Below, piece after piece: positions 1 through 8,403 of a DNA stretch of 64,000 nucleotides. The position numbers and the translations under genes were made by a program. Location: positions 2,046,001 through 2,110,000 of the forward strand of contig NZ_CP181447.1 in the NCBI RefSeq assembly GCF_048001765.1. Direction: 5' to 3'. How positions within the stretch are numbered: the stretch's first letter is position 1; each line of letters begins with the position of its first letter. A model generated the notes under the pieces. The model was not told where the DNA came from. It saw only the letters and a list, made by a program, of their open reading frames with translations, and did not search any database. Source of the DNA: Bombiscardovia asteroides_K. GTDB taxonomy: Bacteria; Actinomycetota; Actinomycetes; Actinomycetales; Bifidobacteriaceae.

Positions 1-422
1 TGAACCGCATAGGCCTCGTCCAGCTCCAGGACGGCAATATCGGCATGCAGGCGGCCGGAGAGCCCCAGTGTAGAGACCAGGGCCGAGACCACGCCGCGGG
101 TGAAGTTGGACCCGGTCGGATTGGTGAAGACCTTGAGGCCCAGGGATTCCAGCATGGAGGCCACCATCCGGGTGGTGGTGGTCTTGCCGTTGGTTCCTGA
201 GACCAGAACCACACCACGGGGCAGCCCCGACAGGGTCCTGGCCAGGAAGCCCGGGTCGATCCGCTCCACCACCTTGCCAGGCAGGGCCGAACCGCCATGA
301 TGGGACAGACGTGAAACGAGACGCACCGCCTTGCCGACCAGAAGGGCCAGGAGCGAACGCCAAGGCCGACGGGGACGACCAGGCTGATCGGCAGGCTGCG
401 CCTTGGAAGTCGTGGACCTCAT
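1..422 (-). CDS. murT: MurT, lipid II isoglutaminyl synthase Mur-ligase subunit (5' part)
   Basis: The first 140 codons of a leftward gene cut by the window edge. Translation from the ATG at 422 gives a basic N-terminus, then a Mur-ligase P-loop (SGTNGKTTTTRMVASML, about residues 79-95), then NPTGSNFTRG and the ELDEAYAV stretch, which together are typical of MurT. In the known MurT-GatD complex, MurT activates the alpha-carboxyl of lipid II glutamate and GatD supplies ammonia, giving D-isoglutamine in peptidoglycan. The start codon is 2 bp beyond the dnaB stop, so the gene is probably co-transcribed with dnaB. A folylpolyglutamate synthase-like ligase is less likely because the sequence lacks the usual N-terminal folate domain. 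gatD would be expected further left, outside the window. Confidence 0.85.
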   Translation of the reverse strand, partial: MRSTTSKAQPADQPGRPRRPWRSLLALLVGKAVRLVSRLSHHGGSALPGKVVERIDPGFLARTLSGLPRGVVLVSGTNGKTTTTRMVASMLESLGLKVFTNPTGSNFTRGVVSALVSTLGLSGRLHADIAVLELDEAYAV

Positions 423-424
423 GA

Positions 425-1840
425 TCAGACCCCTCCCTGCTGGTAGTCCTGGGGCATGTCCTGGAACCTGGACTTCTCGCCTACGAAGGCCAGCTTGAAG
501 GTTCGGGTGGGACCGTTGCGGTGCTTGGCCAGGATGATGTCGGCCTCCCCCGGGCGGTCATCCTTGTCGTAGAAGTCCGGCCGGTGGACCAGAAAGACTA
601 CGTCAGCATCCTGCTCGATGGAACCGGACTCGCGCAGGTCGGAGAGCATGGGCTTCTTATCGTTGCGCATCTCGGGGCCACGGTTGAGCTGGCTCAGCGC
701 CACCACCGGGACCTCCAGCTCCTTGGCCAGCAGCTTCAGGGCGCGCGAGAAGTCGGAGACCTCCTGCTGGCGGGATTCGACCCGCTTGCCGGAGGTCATC
801 AGCTGCAGGTAGTCGATGACCACCAGCTTCAGGTCGTTGGTCTGCTTGAGCCGGCGGCACTTGGCCCTAATCTCCATCAGGCTCATGTTGGGTGAATCGT
901 CCAGGAAGAGCGGGGCATCCTGGAGTCTGCTCCAGAAGGTGTTCAGGGTGTTCCAGTACTCGGGGGTGATGTCATCCGCCCGGCGCAGAGCCACCAGAGG
1001 AATATTAGTCTCAGCCGAGATGATGCGCTGGGCCAGCTCGGTCTTGCTCATCTCCAGGGAGAAGACCACCGTGGTCATGTTGTTGTGGAGGGCTGCGGCT
1101 CGGGCAAAGTCGATGCCCAGGGTGGACTTGCCCATGGCGGGACGGCCGGCCACCACAATCATCTGCCCGGGCTGCAGGCCCTGGGTCATGTCGTCGATGC
1201 TCTTGAAGCCTGTGGGCACGCCCCGCTCCAAGCTGCCGTTCTGCAGCTTGTCCAACTGGTCCAGGGTGTCATGGACGACCGGCCCAATGGCCTCGTAATC
1301 CTGGCGGATCCTGCCCACGCTCATCTCGTAGACCTCGGCCTGGGCCAGGTTGACTATGTCCTCGGCCTGGGAGCCCTCGGCCGAGTATCCCAGCTGTGCG
1401 ATCTTGGTGCCGGCCGCAATCACATTGCGCAGGATGGCCCGCTGGTGGACGATCTCCGCATAGTAGGTGGCGTTGGCGGCTGTAGGAACCGAGGCCACCA
1501 GGGAGTGCAGATAGTCGGTGCCCCCCACCTTCTCCAGGTCGCCGGACTTGAGCAGCTCGTTGGCCACCAGGACCGCATCCACCGGCTGGGAGGCCGAGAA
1601 GAGGGTGACGATGGCCTCGTAGATGGTCTGGTGCTTGGGCTGGTAGAAGTCGGATACATCGATCATCTGGCTGACCTCGCCGATGGCATCCTTGCTCATG
1701 AGCATGCCGCCCAGCACGGCCATCTCCGCATCGTCGTCATGCGGGGGCACCCGGTCGAAGAGCATGTCGCGGCCGGTCTGGGCATGATCGGTTGGACGCT
1801 GTTCGGGATGGGTGTAGTCGGTATAGTCGTCGGAAGCCAT
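425..1840 (-). CDS. dnaB: Replicative DNA helicase DnaB
   Basis: Hexameric 5'-3' helicase of the replication fork. The N-terminal DnaB domain (about residues 25-130) carries the expected DAEMAVLGGML motif. The RecA-like C-terminal domain has Walker A GRPAMGKST near residue 233, SLEMSKTEL, and the Walker B region VVIDYLQLM near residue 343. Its arginine-finger region contains the KHRNGPTRT stretch. At 471 aa it is full length with no intein. The ATG at 1840 is chosen; an in-frame GTG lies 6 bp upstream and neither has a clear Shine-Dalgarno. murT follows after 2 bp. The upstream intergenic region holds DnaA-box-like sites, which may tie expression to DnaA (inference). Confidence 0.96.
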   Translation of the reverse strand: MASDDYTDYTHPEQRPTDHAQTGRDMLFDRVPPHDDDAEMAVLGGMLMSKDAIGEVSQMIDVSDFYQPKHQTIYEAIVTLFSASQPVDAVLVANELLKSGDLEKVGGTDYLHSLVASVPTAANATYYAEIVHQRAILRNVIAAGTKIAQLGYSAEGSQAEDIVNLAQAEVYEMSVGRIRQDYEAIGPVVHDTLDQLDKLQNGSLERGVPTGFKSIDDMTQGLQPGQMIVVAGRPAMGKSTLGIDFARAAALHNNMTTVVFSLEMSKTELAQRIISAETNIPLVALRRADDITPEYWNTLNTFWSRLQDAPLFLDDSPNMSLMEIRAKCRRLKQTNDLKLVVIDYLQLMTSGKRVESRQQEVSDFSRALKLLAKELEVPVVALSQLNRGPEMRNDKKPMLSDLRESGSIEQDADVVFLVHRPDFYDKDDRPGEADIILAKHRNGPTRTFKLAFVGEKSRFQDMPQDYQQGGV

Positions 1841-1969
1841 AGCCACGATTCTACGAAGAGGACCGTCCTTGACAGCTTTAAGAGGAGGATTTCACCCAAG
1901 GCATTCACCAGGGCGCGCCGACCGTACTGGACGGTAGCGGCCTCTCCTGTATGTGTACAGAAAAATAAG

Positions 1970-1978
1970 TTATCCACA
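1970..1978 (+). promoter_or_regulatory. DnaA box, consensus TTATCCACA
   Basis: A perfect TTATCCACA 9-mer, 130 bp upstream of dnaB. It is the first of a small cluster in the dnaB-MATE intergenic region. Confidence 0.6.
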
Positions 1979-2011
1979 TTCAAGGCGTGTCCTAGAGGAC
2001 ATGTGTGCAAC

Positions 2012-2020
2012 TTATCCACC
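2012..2020 (+). promoter_or_regulatory. DnaA-box-like 9-mer TTATCCACC
   Basis: One mismatch from the consensus, same orientation and 42 bp from the perfect box. A third, weaker copy (TGTGCAAAA, the complement of TTTTGCACA) lies at 2036-2044. The rest of the 330-bp gap between dnaB and the MATE gene shows no gene. Confidence 0.45.
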
Positions 2021-2170
2021 TCATGGGTATAACTCTGTGCAAAACTTGGGGACAGTCTTCCACATCACCAAACCAGCTTGCACTCGGGCCTGTTTGGTGA
2101 TACGGCATGCACCGGCAGGACGTCCACGGACTGGCTTTCCGGGGTTGTGTCTTCAGTCCAGAGCATTAGC

Positions 2171-3571
2171 ATGGCGTCCATGCGAAGCCACAGGAACATC
2201 CCCGAAACCAAGACCGGATCAATCACGCCGGAAGAACGGCGGGCGACCTACCGGACCATCGCCGGACTGGCCATACCCACCTTCGGTCAGCTGATCGCCT
2301 CCCCGCTCTTCGTCATGATCGACACCGCCATCGTGGGCCACATCAGCGACTCGGCCCTGGCCGGGCTCTCCGTCGGATCCACTGTGGTGCTGACCACCGT
2401 GGGGCTCTGCATCTTCCTGGCCTACGGAACCACCTCCCAGGTGGCCCGACTCATGGGTGCAGGCCGCCGCAGGGAGGGGATGCAGGCCGGCGTGGACGGT
2501 ATGTGGCTGGCCTTCGCCATCGGCCTGGTCGTCTGCGCCCTGCTCCTGGCTCTGAGCCGGCCCATCTGCAGCCTGATGGGAGCCCGCGGGCCGGTCCTGC
2601 AGGCAGCGCAGACCTACCTGAATGCCCTGGTCTTCGGCCTTCCGGCCATGCTTATGGTGTATGCAGCCAACGGCATCTTCCGCGGATTGCAAAAGGTAAA
2701 AATCACCTTGGTAGCCGCCGTGTCGGGCGCCATCCTCAACACCGCCCTGGAGGTCCTTCTGGTCTTCGGCCTGCACATGGACATTCTGGGCTCGGGCCTG
2801 GCAACGCTGATCGCCGAGTGGGCCATGGGACTCTTCCTGACCATTCCCGCCCTGGTCTGGGCCCGCCGGGAAGGCGCCCAGCTACGGCCCCGGCTCTCAG
2901 GCATGGCTGCCAGCATGGGCGACGGCTTCCCGCTCTTCCTGCGGACCTTGGCCCTGCGAATTTGCCTCTTCATGACCGTGGTGGCGGCGGCCCACCTGGG
3001 CGAACAGGTGCTGGCTGCCTACCAGGGGGTCAACTCGGCCTGGAACTTCGGTCTGAACATGCTGGACGCCGTGGGCATCGCCGGTCAGTCACTGGTAGCC
3101 ACCGAATTGGGCGCCGGCCAGCGGCCGCGGGCACGGATCATGACCGATCTATCAGCCAAGGCCGGTATGGCCATGGGAGTGCTGGTCGGACTGGTCATGA
3201 TCGCCCTGGGCCTCTTCGCTGCCCCCCTGTTCAGTCCTACGCCGGCCATCCGATCGCTGATTACCGTGGGCATGATCGTCCAGGGTGTCTTCATGCCTGT
3301 CGCCGGATGGATGTGGGCCCTGGACGGAATCCTGATCGGGGCCGGGGATTATCGCTACTTGGCAGCCACCTGCTCCCTGACGGCTGTGATCTACGTGATC
3401 GGTCTTCTGGGCATGACGGCTCTGGCCATGAGCTGGACACCCACCTGGCGGATAGCCATGCTCTGGGCCGTTCTCAATGTCCTCTTCATCGGCGTCAGAG
3501 CCATCTGCAATGGCTTGAGAACGCGCACCGATGTCTGGATGGGGACAATCGACCAGGCCGGCCAAGCCTGA
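2171..3571 (+). CDS. MATE family efflux transporter (DinF-like)
   Basis: Integral membrane antiporter of the multidrug and toxic compound extrusion family, which uses H+ or Na+ gradients. The N-terminal half has the MATE hallmark IAGLAIPTFGQLIASPLF followed by DTAIVGHISDSALAGLSVG. About 12 hydrophobic segments are visible, and the second half repeats the fold. The length, about 466 aa, is normal. The ATG at 2171 is chosen because the reading frame upstream of it is not hydrophobic or family-like; no strong Shine-Dalgarno marks the start. The gene is monocistronic and converges on glnB. The family assignment is firm; the substrate cannot be inferred. Confidence 0.9.
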   Translation: MASMRSHRNIPETKTGSITPEERRATYRTIAGLAIPTFGQLIASPLFVMIDTAIVGHISDSALAGLSVGSTVVLTTVGLCIFLAYGTTSQVARLMGAGRRREGMQAGVDGMWLAFAIGLVVCALLLALSRPICSLMGARGPVLQAAQTYLNALVFGLPAMLMVYAANGIFRGLQKVKITLVAAVSGAILNTALEVLLVFGLHMDILGSGLATLIAEWAMGLFLTIPALVWARREGAQLRPRLSGMAASMGDGFPLFLRTLALRICLFMTVVAAAHLGEQVLAAYQGVNSAWNFGLNMLDAVGIAGQSLVATELGAGQRPRARIMTDLSAKAGMAMGVLVGLVMIALGLFAAPLFSPTPAIRSLITVGMIVQGVFMPVAGWMWALDGILIGAGDYRYLAATCSLTAVIYVIGLLGMTALAMSWTPTWRIAMLWAVLNVLFIGVRAICNGLRTRTDVWMGTIDQAGQA

Positions 3572-3688
3572 AGAGCCATAGAAAAAGCAGGACCCCGACC
3601 GCCGGACCATGAAATTGGCCACAGCGAGGGAATCCTGCGAAACTGGTCAGCAGGAAGACGACCATACAGGCGGCAGCAGGTGGCTGCC

Positions 3689-4027
3689 TCAGATGGCGTC
3701 TACGCCGGTCTCCCCGGTACGGACCCTGACCACCGAGTCCAAGGTCTGCACCCAGACCTTGCCGTCGCCCACGGTGTTGGTGGCGGCGGCCTGGACGATG
3801 GTGTCGACCAGCTCGTCGACCCGTTGATCCTCGGTCAGCACCTCCAGGCGCACCTTGGGAACCAGGTCAACCTTGACAGTGCTACCCCGGTAGACCTCCT
3901 TATGGCCGCCCTGCCGACCATAGCCCTGGGCTGACGAGACGGTCATGCCATGCACGCCGACCTCGGTCAGGGCCTGTTTAACCTGATCCAGCCGCCCGGG
4001 CTGAATGATGGCGGTAATGAGTTTCAT
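3689..4027 (-). CDS. glnB: PII nitrogen regulatory protein
   Basis: A 112-aa trimeric PII signal protein that senses 2-oxoglutarate and ATP/ADP and gates AmtB. It has the family signatures YGRQGGHKEVYRG (residues 36-48) and the C-terminal DGKVWVQTLDSVVRVRTGE. A strong Shine-Dalgarno (AAAGGAAGG) precedes the ATG. It lies 17 bp after amtB, the usual amtB-glnK order. Aligned on E. coli GlnB, residue 51 in the T-loop is Val, not the Tyr that is uridylylated or adenylylated in many bacteria (sequence reads YRGSTVKVDLVPK). No glnD follows, although actinobacterial clusters are often amtB-glnK-glnD. Covalent control is therefore unlikely at that site (inference). Confidence 0.95.
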   Translation of the reverse strand: MKLITAIIQPGRLDQVKQALTEVGVHGMTVSSAQGYGRQGGHKEVYRGSTVKVDLVPKVRLEVLTEDQRVDELVDTIVQAAATNTVGDGKVWVQTLDSVVRVRTGETGVDAI

Positions 4028-4044
4028 GCTGCCTTCCTTTCTGG

Positions 4045-5310
4045 TCAGTTCAGGATGGACCCGAAGTCGTAGGCGCTCTCACCCTGATCGCTCTGATCGA
4101 CGCCGATGACCTCCTGATCCTTGCTAACTCGCCAACCGATGGTCTTCTCCAGTGCAAAGGCGATCACACCGGTTACTGCAGCTGCGTAGATGATCGCAAT
4201 CAGCGCCACTAGGAACTGGACCAGCAGCTGCCGGAAATTGCCACCGGCCAGGAAGCCCGTACCGGTACCAAAGAAGCCTATCAGCAGAGTGCCCAAGAAA
4301 CCACCCACGCCGTGGATGCCCACCACATCCAAGGAGTCGTCATAGGCGAAACGGAACTTGAGTCCGCAGGCCAGGCAGCAGACGAAACCAGCCAAGAGGC
4401 CGATGACCATGGCCCAGAGCGGAGAAACCACGTCGGCCGCTGGAGTGATGGCCACCAGTCCGGCGACCATCCCGGATGCTGCACCCATGGCGGTGTAATG
4501 CCCGGTGCGGACCCGTTCAGTAAAGAGCCAGCCCAGGGTGGCCCCGCTGGCGGCTATGGTCGTGGAAACCCAGGCATATCCAGCCGTGCCGTTGGCGGCG
4601 AAGGCGGAACCGGCATTGAAACCGAACCAGCCGAACCAGAGCAGGAAGGCGCCCAGCATGACCATGGGCACATTGTGGGGGCGTATGGACTCCTTGGGGA
4701 AGCCAATTCGCCTGCCGATGATGAGCACAATGACCAAGGCTGCCACTGCAGCGTTGATGTGAATGACCGTACCGCCTGCGAAATCGTGCGCTTGAGCTCC
4801 GATGGCGTTGGAAATAGGTCCATCGGCTGCCAGCAGGCCATGATTCCAGACCATGTGGGCCATGGGCGCGTAATCCAAGGTGACCCAGAGGGCCACGAAA
4901 ATCATCCAGGTGCTGATCTTGACTCGCTCTGCCAGGGCTCCCGAGATCAGGGCCACGCAAATCATGGCGAAGGCGGCCTGGAAGGCGATGTCGACCGTAT
5001 GCGGGTAAGCAGCGTTTGCGGAATCAATCGAGGTGAAGACCCCGTCCTTGGCTGTGACCGTGTCCTTGAGCAGGAATCCGGTGATGGGATCACCGAAGAC
5101 ACCGCCAATATCCTTGCCTGCGAAGGAAATCGACCATCCCCAGAGAGTCCAAATAATCCCGGTCACGGCAATGGCCAGCGTGGACATCATCATCATGTTG
5201 AGTACAGCCTTGGCTCGGACCATACCCCCATAGAAGAAAGCCACCGCTGGAGTCATCAGGAAAACCAAGGATGCCGCTATCAGCATCCAGGCAGCATTTC
5301 CAGAATCCAT
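4045..5310 (-). CDS. amtB: Ammonium channel AmtB
   Basis: Trimeric ammonium transporter of the Amt/Rh family. About 11 membrane segments are evident. Conserved elements include AFFYGGMVRAKAVLNMMMM, the first pore His in HMVWNHGLL, FAGGTVIHINAAVAALV, FNAGSAFAANG, and GIHGVGGFLG containing the second pore His region. The ATG at 5310 (MDSGNAAWM) is chosen because AGAGAGGTG precedes it; a longer frame exists upstream but would add a non-membrane, non-conserved stretch. The protein is 421 aa. It is followed after 17 bp by glnB, which is expected to bind and close the channel when nitrogen is plentiful. The 198 bp upstream to ftsY presumably hold the promoter. Confidence 0.95.
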   Translation of the reverse strand: MDSGNAAWMLIAASLVFLMTPAVAFFYGGMVRAKAVLNMMMMSTLAIAVTGIIWTLWGWSISFAGKDIGGVFGDPITGFLLKDTVTAKDGVFTSIDSANAAYPHTVDIAFQAAFAMICVALISGALAERVKISTWMIFVALWVTLDYAPMAHMVWNHGLLAADGPISNAIGAQAHDFAGGTVIHINAAVAALVIVLIIGRRIGFPKESIRPHNVPMVMLGAFLLWFGWFGFNAGSAFAANGTAGYAWVSTTIAASGATLGWLFTERVRTGHYTAMGAASGMVAGLVAITPAADVVSPLWAMVIGLLAGFVCCLACGLKFRFAYDDSLDVVGIHGVGGFLGTLLIGFFGTGTGFLAGGNFRQLLVQFLVALIAIIYAAAVTGVIAFALEKTIGWRVSKDQEVIGVDQSDQGESAYDFGSILN

Positions 5311-5508
5311 GCCTACACCTCTCTTTTCCCCATCCGAGCAGGCAGTCCCCAATAAAGAGGACTACCCTCCGGACAGCCTACGTCAGATTCTCTTCCACTT
5401 CCCGATTCATCAAACATGAAGAGGATGACGGTCAGGTCACCGCCGCATTACCTCCGAGTGACTATTGGATGACCACCTTATGACCGACTGACCGACCGAC
5501 TCGCCAGA

Positions 5509-6810
5509 CTACTCGTCTCCCAGAATGCCGTCGACAAAAGACTCGGGGTCGAAAACAGCCAGATCGTCGGGCCCCTCGCCCAACCCAACCAGCTTGACGG
5601 GCACGCCCAGCTCTCGCTGGACAGAAACGACGATGCCGCCCTTGGCCGAGCCGTCCAGCTTGGTCAGGACAATGCCTGTGACACCGATGGCCTGGGCGAA
5701 GACCTGGGCCTGGATCATCCCATTCTGTCCGGTGGTGGCATCCAGGACCAGCAGAACCTCGTCCACAGGCAGGTTCTTCTCGATCACCCGCCGAATTTTG
5801 CCCAGCTGATCCATCAGGTTGGCCTTGTTCTGCAGACGTCCGGCTGTGTCCACGATGAGGACATCTGCATGATCGTTTTTGGCCCGCTCCGCGGCTTCGA
5901 AGGCCACCGAGGCCGGGTCGGCACCGTCGCGGTCGCTGCGGACCACAGGCACGCCCACCTTGCCGCCCCAGGTCTCCAGCTGGTCAGCGGCGGCGGCACG
6001 GAAGGTGTCAGCGGCACCCATGACCACCGACTTGCCATCGGCCACGAAGAGTCTGGCCAGCTTGCCCGCCGTGGTGGTCTTACCGGTGCCGTTGACGCCC
6101 ACCATGATGATGACCGACGGCCTGTTGGCCTGAGGTCGGGCAGCCGCCAGAGTTCGGTCCATGTTGGGGTCGACCAGATCGATCAGGCGTTGACGAAGGC
6201 CACGCCGCACTGCTGCTGGATCCTTCTGCCCGGTGATCCGGGCATCGTCACGCAACTGTTTCACCAACTGTTCGCTGGCCTCAGCGCCCACATCCGCCAT
6301 GAGCAGGGTGTCTTCCACATCCTCCCAGTCGGACTCGCTCAGATGATCCTTGGTCAGAATGGCAAAGAGGGCCTTGCCGAAGGGGTTGGGGCTCTTGGCC
6401 AGCCTGGCCTTGAGCCTGGTCATACGGGATGCGGATGCCTCCGGGTGAGCCATCTCCTCCTGTGCCGACGGTGCTCTCTGGTCGACCGAGGAAGACTGAC
6501 TGGATGCCTCTGAATCCGTAGAAACGTCTGGATTATGCGAGACGCTCGATACGGGAGAGGCAGATTGGACAGCTTGATCACCTGATGAAGCTGTTGGGGA
6601 GGCACCAGGTTGGCCTTCAGCTTGACCCTCTGCTGCAGCCGTCGCCGATTCCGGGGATGAAGAAGGGTGGCCATTATCAGGCTCTTGCGCCCTGCCGGGG
6701 CGTGCGGAATCCCCCTGGGACCGGCGTTTGTGGACCGCCAGAATGCCGACCACCGCCAGCACCAGGACGATCAACACCGCGATAAGAATAAGGAGCAGAT
6801 GTGTTGTCAT
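5509..6810 (-). CDS. ftsY: Signal recognition particle receptor FtsY
   Basis: SRP-GTPase that receives ribosome-nascent chain-SRP complexes at the membrane. An N-terminal hydrophobic anchor (residues 4-26, ending HKRR) is followed by a long low-complexity acidic, Ser/Ala-rich linker to about residue 125, then the NG domain. GTPase motifs are GVNGTGKTTTAGKLA (about 238-252), DTFRAAAADQLETW, DTAGRLQNKANLMDQL and TKLDGSAKGG. The membrane-anchored form with an A-domain linker is usual in actinobacteria. The ATG at 6810 is preferred over a GTG at 6840. The gene sits between a small membrane protein and amtB on the same strand, without tight coupling. Confidence 0.95.
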   Translation of the reverse strand: MTTHLLLILIAVLIVLVLAVVGILAVHKRRSQGDSARPGRAQEPDNGHPSSSPESATAAAEGQAEGQPGASPTASSGDQAVQSASPVSSVSHNPDVSTDSEASSQSSSVDQRAPSAQEEMAHPEASASRMTRLKARLAKSPNPFGKALFAILTKDHLSESDWEDVEDTLLMADVGAEASEQLVKQLRDDARITGQKDPAAVRRGLRQRLIDLVDPNMDRTLAAARPQANRPSVIIMVGVNGTGKTTTAGKLARLFVADGKSVVMGAADTFRAAAADQLETWGGKVGVPVVRSDRDGADPASVAFEAAERAKNDHADVLIVDTAGRLQNKANLMDQLGKIRRVIEKNLPVDEVLLVLDATTGQNGMIQAQVFAQAIGVTGIVLTKLDGSAKGGIVVSVQRELGVPVKLVGLGEGPDDLAVFDPESFVDGILGDE

Positions 6811-6859
6811 AGATACCAGCCTAAAGGCAAAAAGGGACACGGACGGTCATCGCCAGCGG

Positions 6860-7432
6860 TCACTTTCCGCTTGGATGGCTCTTCCCCGTCTGCGAACCGC
6901 TCTTGACTGCAGGCATGACGTCAGAGGTGGTGGTCTGAGGCTCCCTTCGCTGCGGACGCGAAGGCTCAGGGCTGGATGACCGTACAGAGGAGCTCCTAGG
7001 AGCTGGAGGCCCAGAGGTCGCAGAAACCGACGGCACGGCATTCTTCTTTTGTCTCGGGCTGACCGACGATGTGGAATCACTGTTTGGCGGCGGAGGCAGA
7101 TTGATCTCATCTGTGGAATCGGAGGCCAGCAGACCCCGAACCTCCACCACGGAGGAGGAATTGACATAGACCGGATAGGGATGTTCGCCATCTTCAGCTG
7201 TTGATACATCCTCGCCCGAGCCAGGAGAGAACGACAGATGCCCGCCTGCTATCCGCGGCAGCTTATTTTCTCGTTCCTGCTGACGGCGTGCAGCCCGGCG
7301 CACACGCTCATCGAGAGACTGGGAGAAGGCACGGTCCTGGGACTCGCCAAGCGCCAAGCGCATGACAAATACAACGAATGCCACCACTACCAGCACCCAT
7401 ACCAGGACAATCAGCCAGACCATACATGCCAT
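6860..7432 (-). CDS. Small single-pass membrane protein, unknown
   Basis: A 190-aa protein with one N-terminal hydrophobic segment (residues 3-26) followed by a charged stretch (about 35-60) and a long Pro/Ser/Arg-rich tail that looks disordered. It lies just upstream of ftsY on the same strand. No domain is recognised. The composition suggests a cytoplasmic-tailed bitopic protein. A second ATG at 7423 would also keep the membrane segment. It is judged real from its strong hydrophobic N-terminus and GC-rich codon use. Confidence 0.6.
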   Translation of the reverse strand: MACMVWLIVLVWVLVVVAFVVFVMRLALGESQDRAFSQSLDERVRRAARRQQERENKLPRIAGGHLSFSPGSGEDVSTAEDGEHPYPVYVNSSSVVEVRGLLASDSTDEINLPPPPNSDSTSSVSPRQKKNAVPSVSATSGPPAPRSSSVRSSSPEPSRPQRREPQTTTSDVMPAVKSGSQTGKSHPSGK

Positions 7433-7671
7433 TGTCTCAGAAGAACCCCACAGACGCGCTAAGACACGAGGAATCTATCGGTCTCTTTCACACTGGCAGA
7501 TCAGTGGATGCCCTGGACCCTTCTTATACCTACCCAAGTTATACCCAAGGCGGCCAAAGGCAAGAAGAATGGCTTTCGCGCGAATTAACCTCAGCCGAGC
7601 CCGCAACTACCATTCAGGAAACCGAGAAATTCCTCGCAATGGCAGTAAAAGGTGTATAGCCATCAGAAGTA

Positions 7672-8403
7672 TCATTTCCAGCGAAAACCGTATATGGAAA
7701 CAAGCCCTAAGGTAATGCAGCCCACGGTCAGGTATAGGATCCCGAGCCAAGCATGAGGCCAGGTGCCCGATCCGATCAGCATCATCGATAAGGCCTCCCT
7801 CATGTGATATAGGGGCGTATACGGGGCGATGGTCTGCACCCAGGACGGCAGCATATTGACAGGCATCATGGCTCCGCCAATGAAGCCCAGGGGCAGAATA
7901 ATGATGTTCGCAAGGATGGATACCCCTGCGATGGAGTAAATTATCATGGCGATAATGACACCCAGGAAGAAGAACAAAAGATAGCCAAGGACCAGGGGAA
8001 GCAATCCCGACACAAATGTCGGTTTCAGCCTCATTCCCATGATCATTCCCAAGATGACAAGCACTACAGCCTGCGCCAGGAGGACGACGATACCCACAAC
8101 AGCCTGGGAGAGGATAATCACGTTCCAGGATAGCGGAAAATTGCGAACCGTCTGAAGCATGCCATTCTCACGCCAGAGAGCAAGATGCGAAGCACCTGCA
8201 AAAATACCCACATAGGCCGCGCCAAATGCAATTACATTGGCGCTGATTTGACTGGCAATATCAACTCCAGGAACGAAATTCTTAAAAGACAGGACCAGAG
8301 CCAATAACAAGGCTATCGGAAAAAGAAAGGTGAAAACCAAAGTGGACCAGTCACGAATATCGTAGTGGAACATCAACTTGAATAGAGTTTTGAAGCTGTT
8401 CAT
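7672..8403 (-). CDS. ABC-2 type exporter permease
   Basis: A 243-aa membrane protein with six predicted hydrophobic segments. It has the ABC-2 pattern, an N-terminal cytoplasmic start (FKTLFKLMFHYDIRDW) before the first helix and a conserved PLGFIGGAMMPVNMLP loop before the last pair of helices. Its start overlaps the stop of the ATPase gene by 4 bp (ATGA), so the two are translationally coupled. Together they form a drug, lipid or peptide exporter; the substrate is unknown. Nothing is recognised in the 239 bp between this gene's upstream neighbour at 7433 and its own 3' end. Confidence 0.85.
   Translation of the reverse strand: MNSFKTLFKLMFHYDIRDWSTLVFTFLFPIALLLALVLSFKNFVPGVDIASQISANVIAFGAAYVGIFAGASHLALWRENGMLQTVRNFPLSWNVIILSQAVVGIVVLLAQAVVLVILGMIMGMRLKPTFVSGLLPLVLGYLLFFFLGVIIAMIIYSIAGVSILANIIILPLGFIGGAMMPVNMLPSWVQTIAPYTPLYHMREALSMMLIGSGTWPHAWLGILYLTVGCITLGLVSIYGFRWK

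Noticed and set aside
1970..2044. Chromosomal origin (oriC) because of DnaA boxes
   Set aside because: Only two good boxes, no adjacent dnaA, dnaN, rpmH or AT-rich unwinding element. A regulatory cluster is more likely.
5033..5233. Rightward reading frame inside amtB
   Set aside because: Complement of a clearly conserved amtB coding sequence; no ribosome site or homology.
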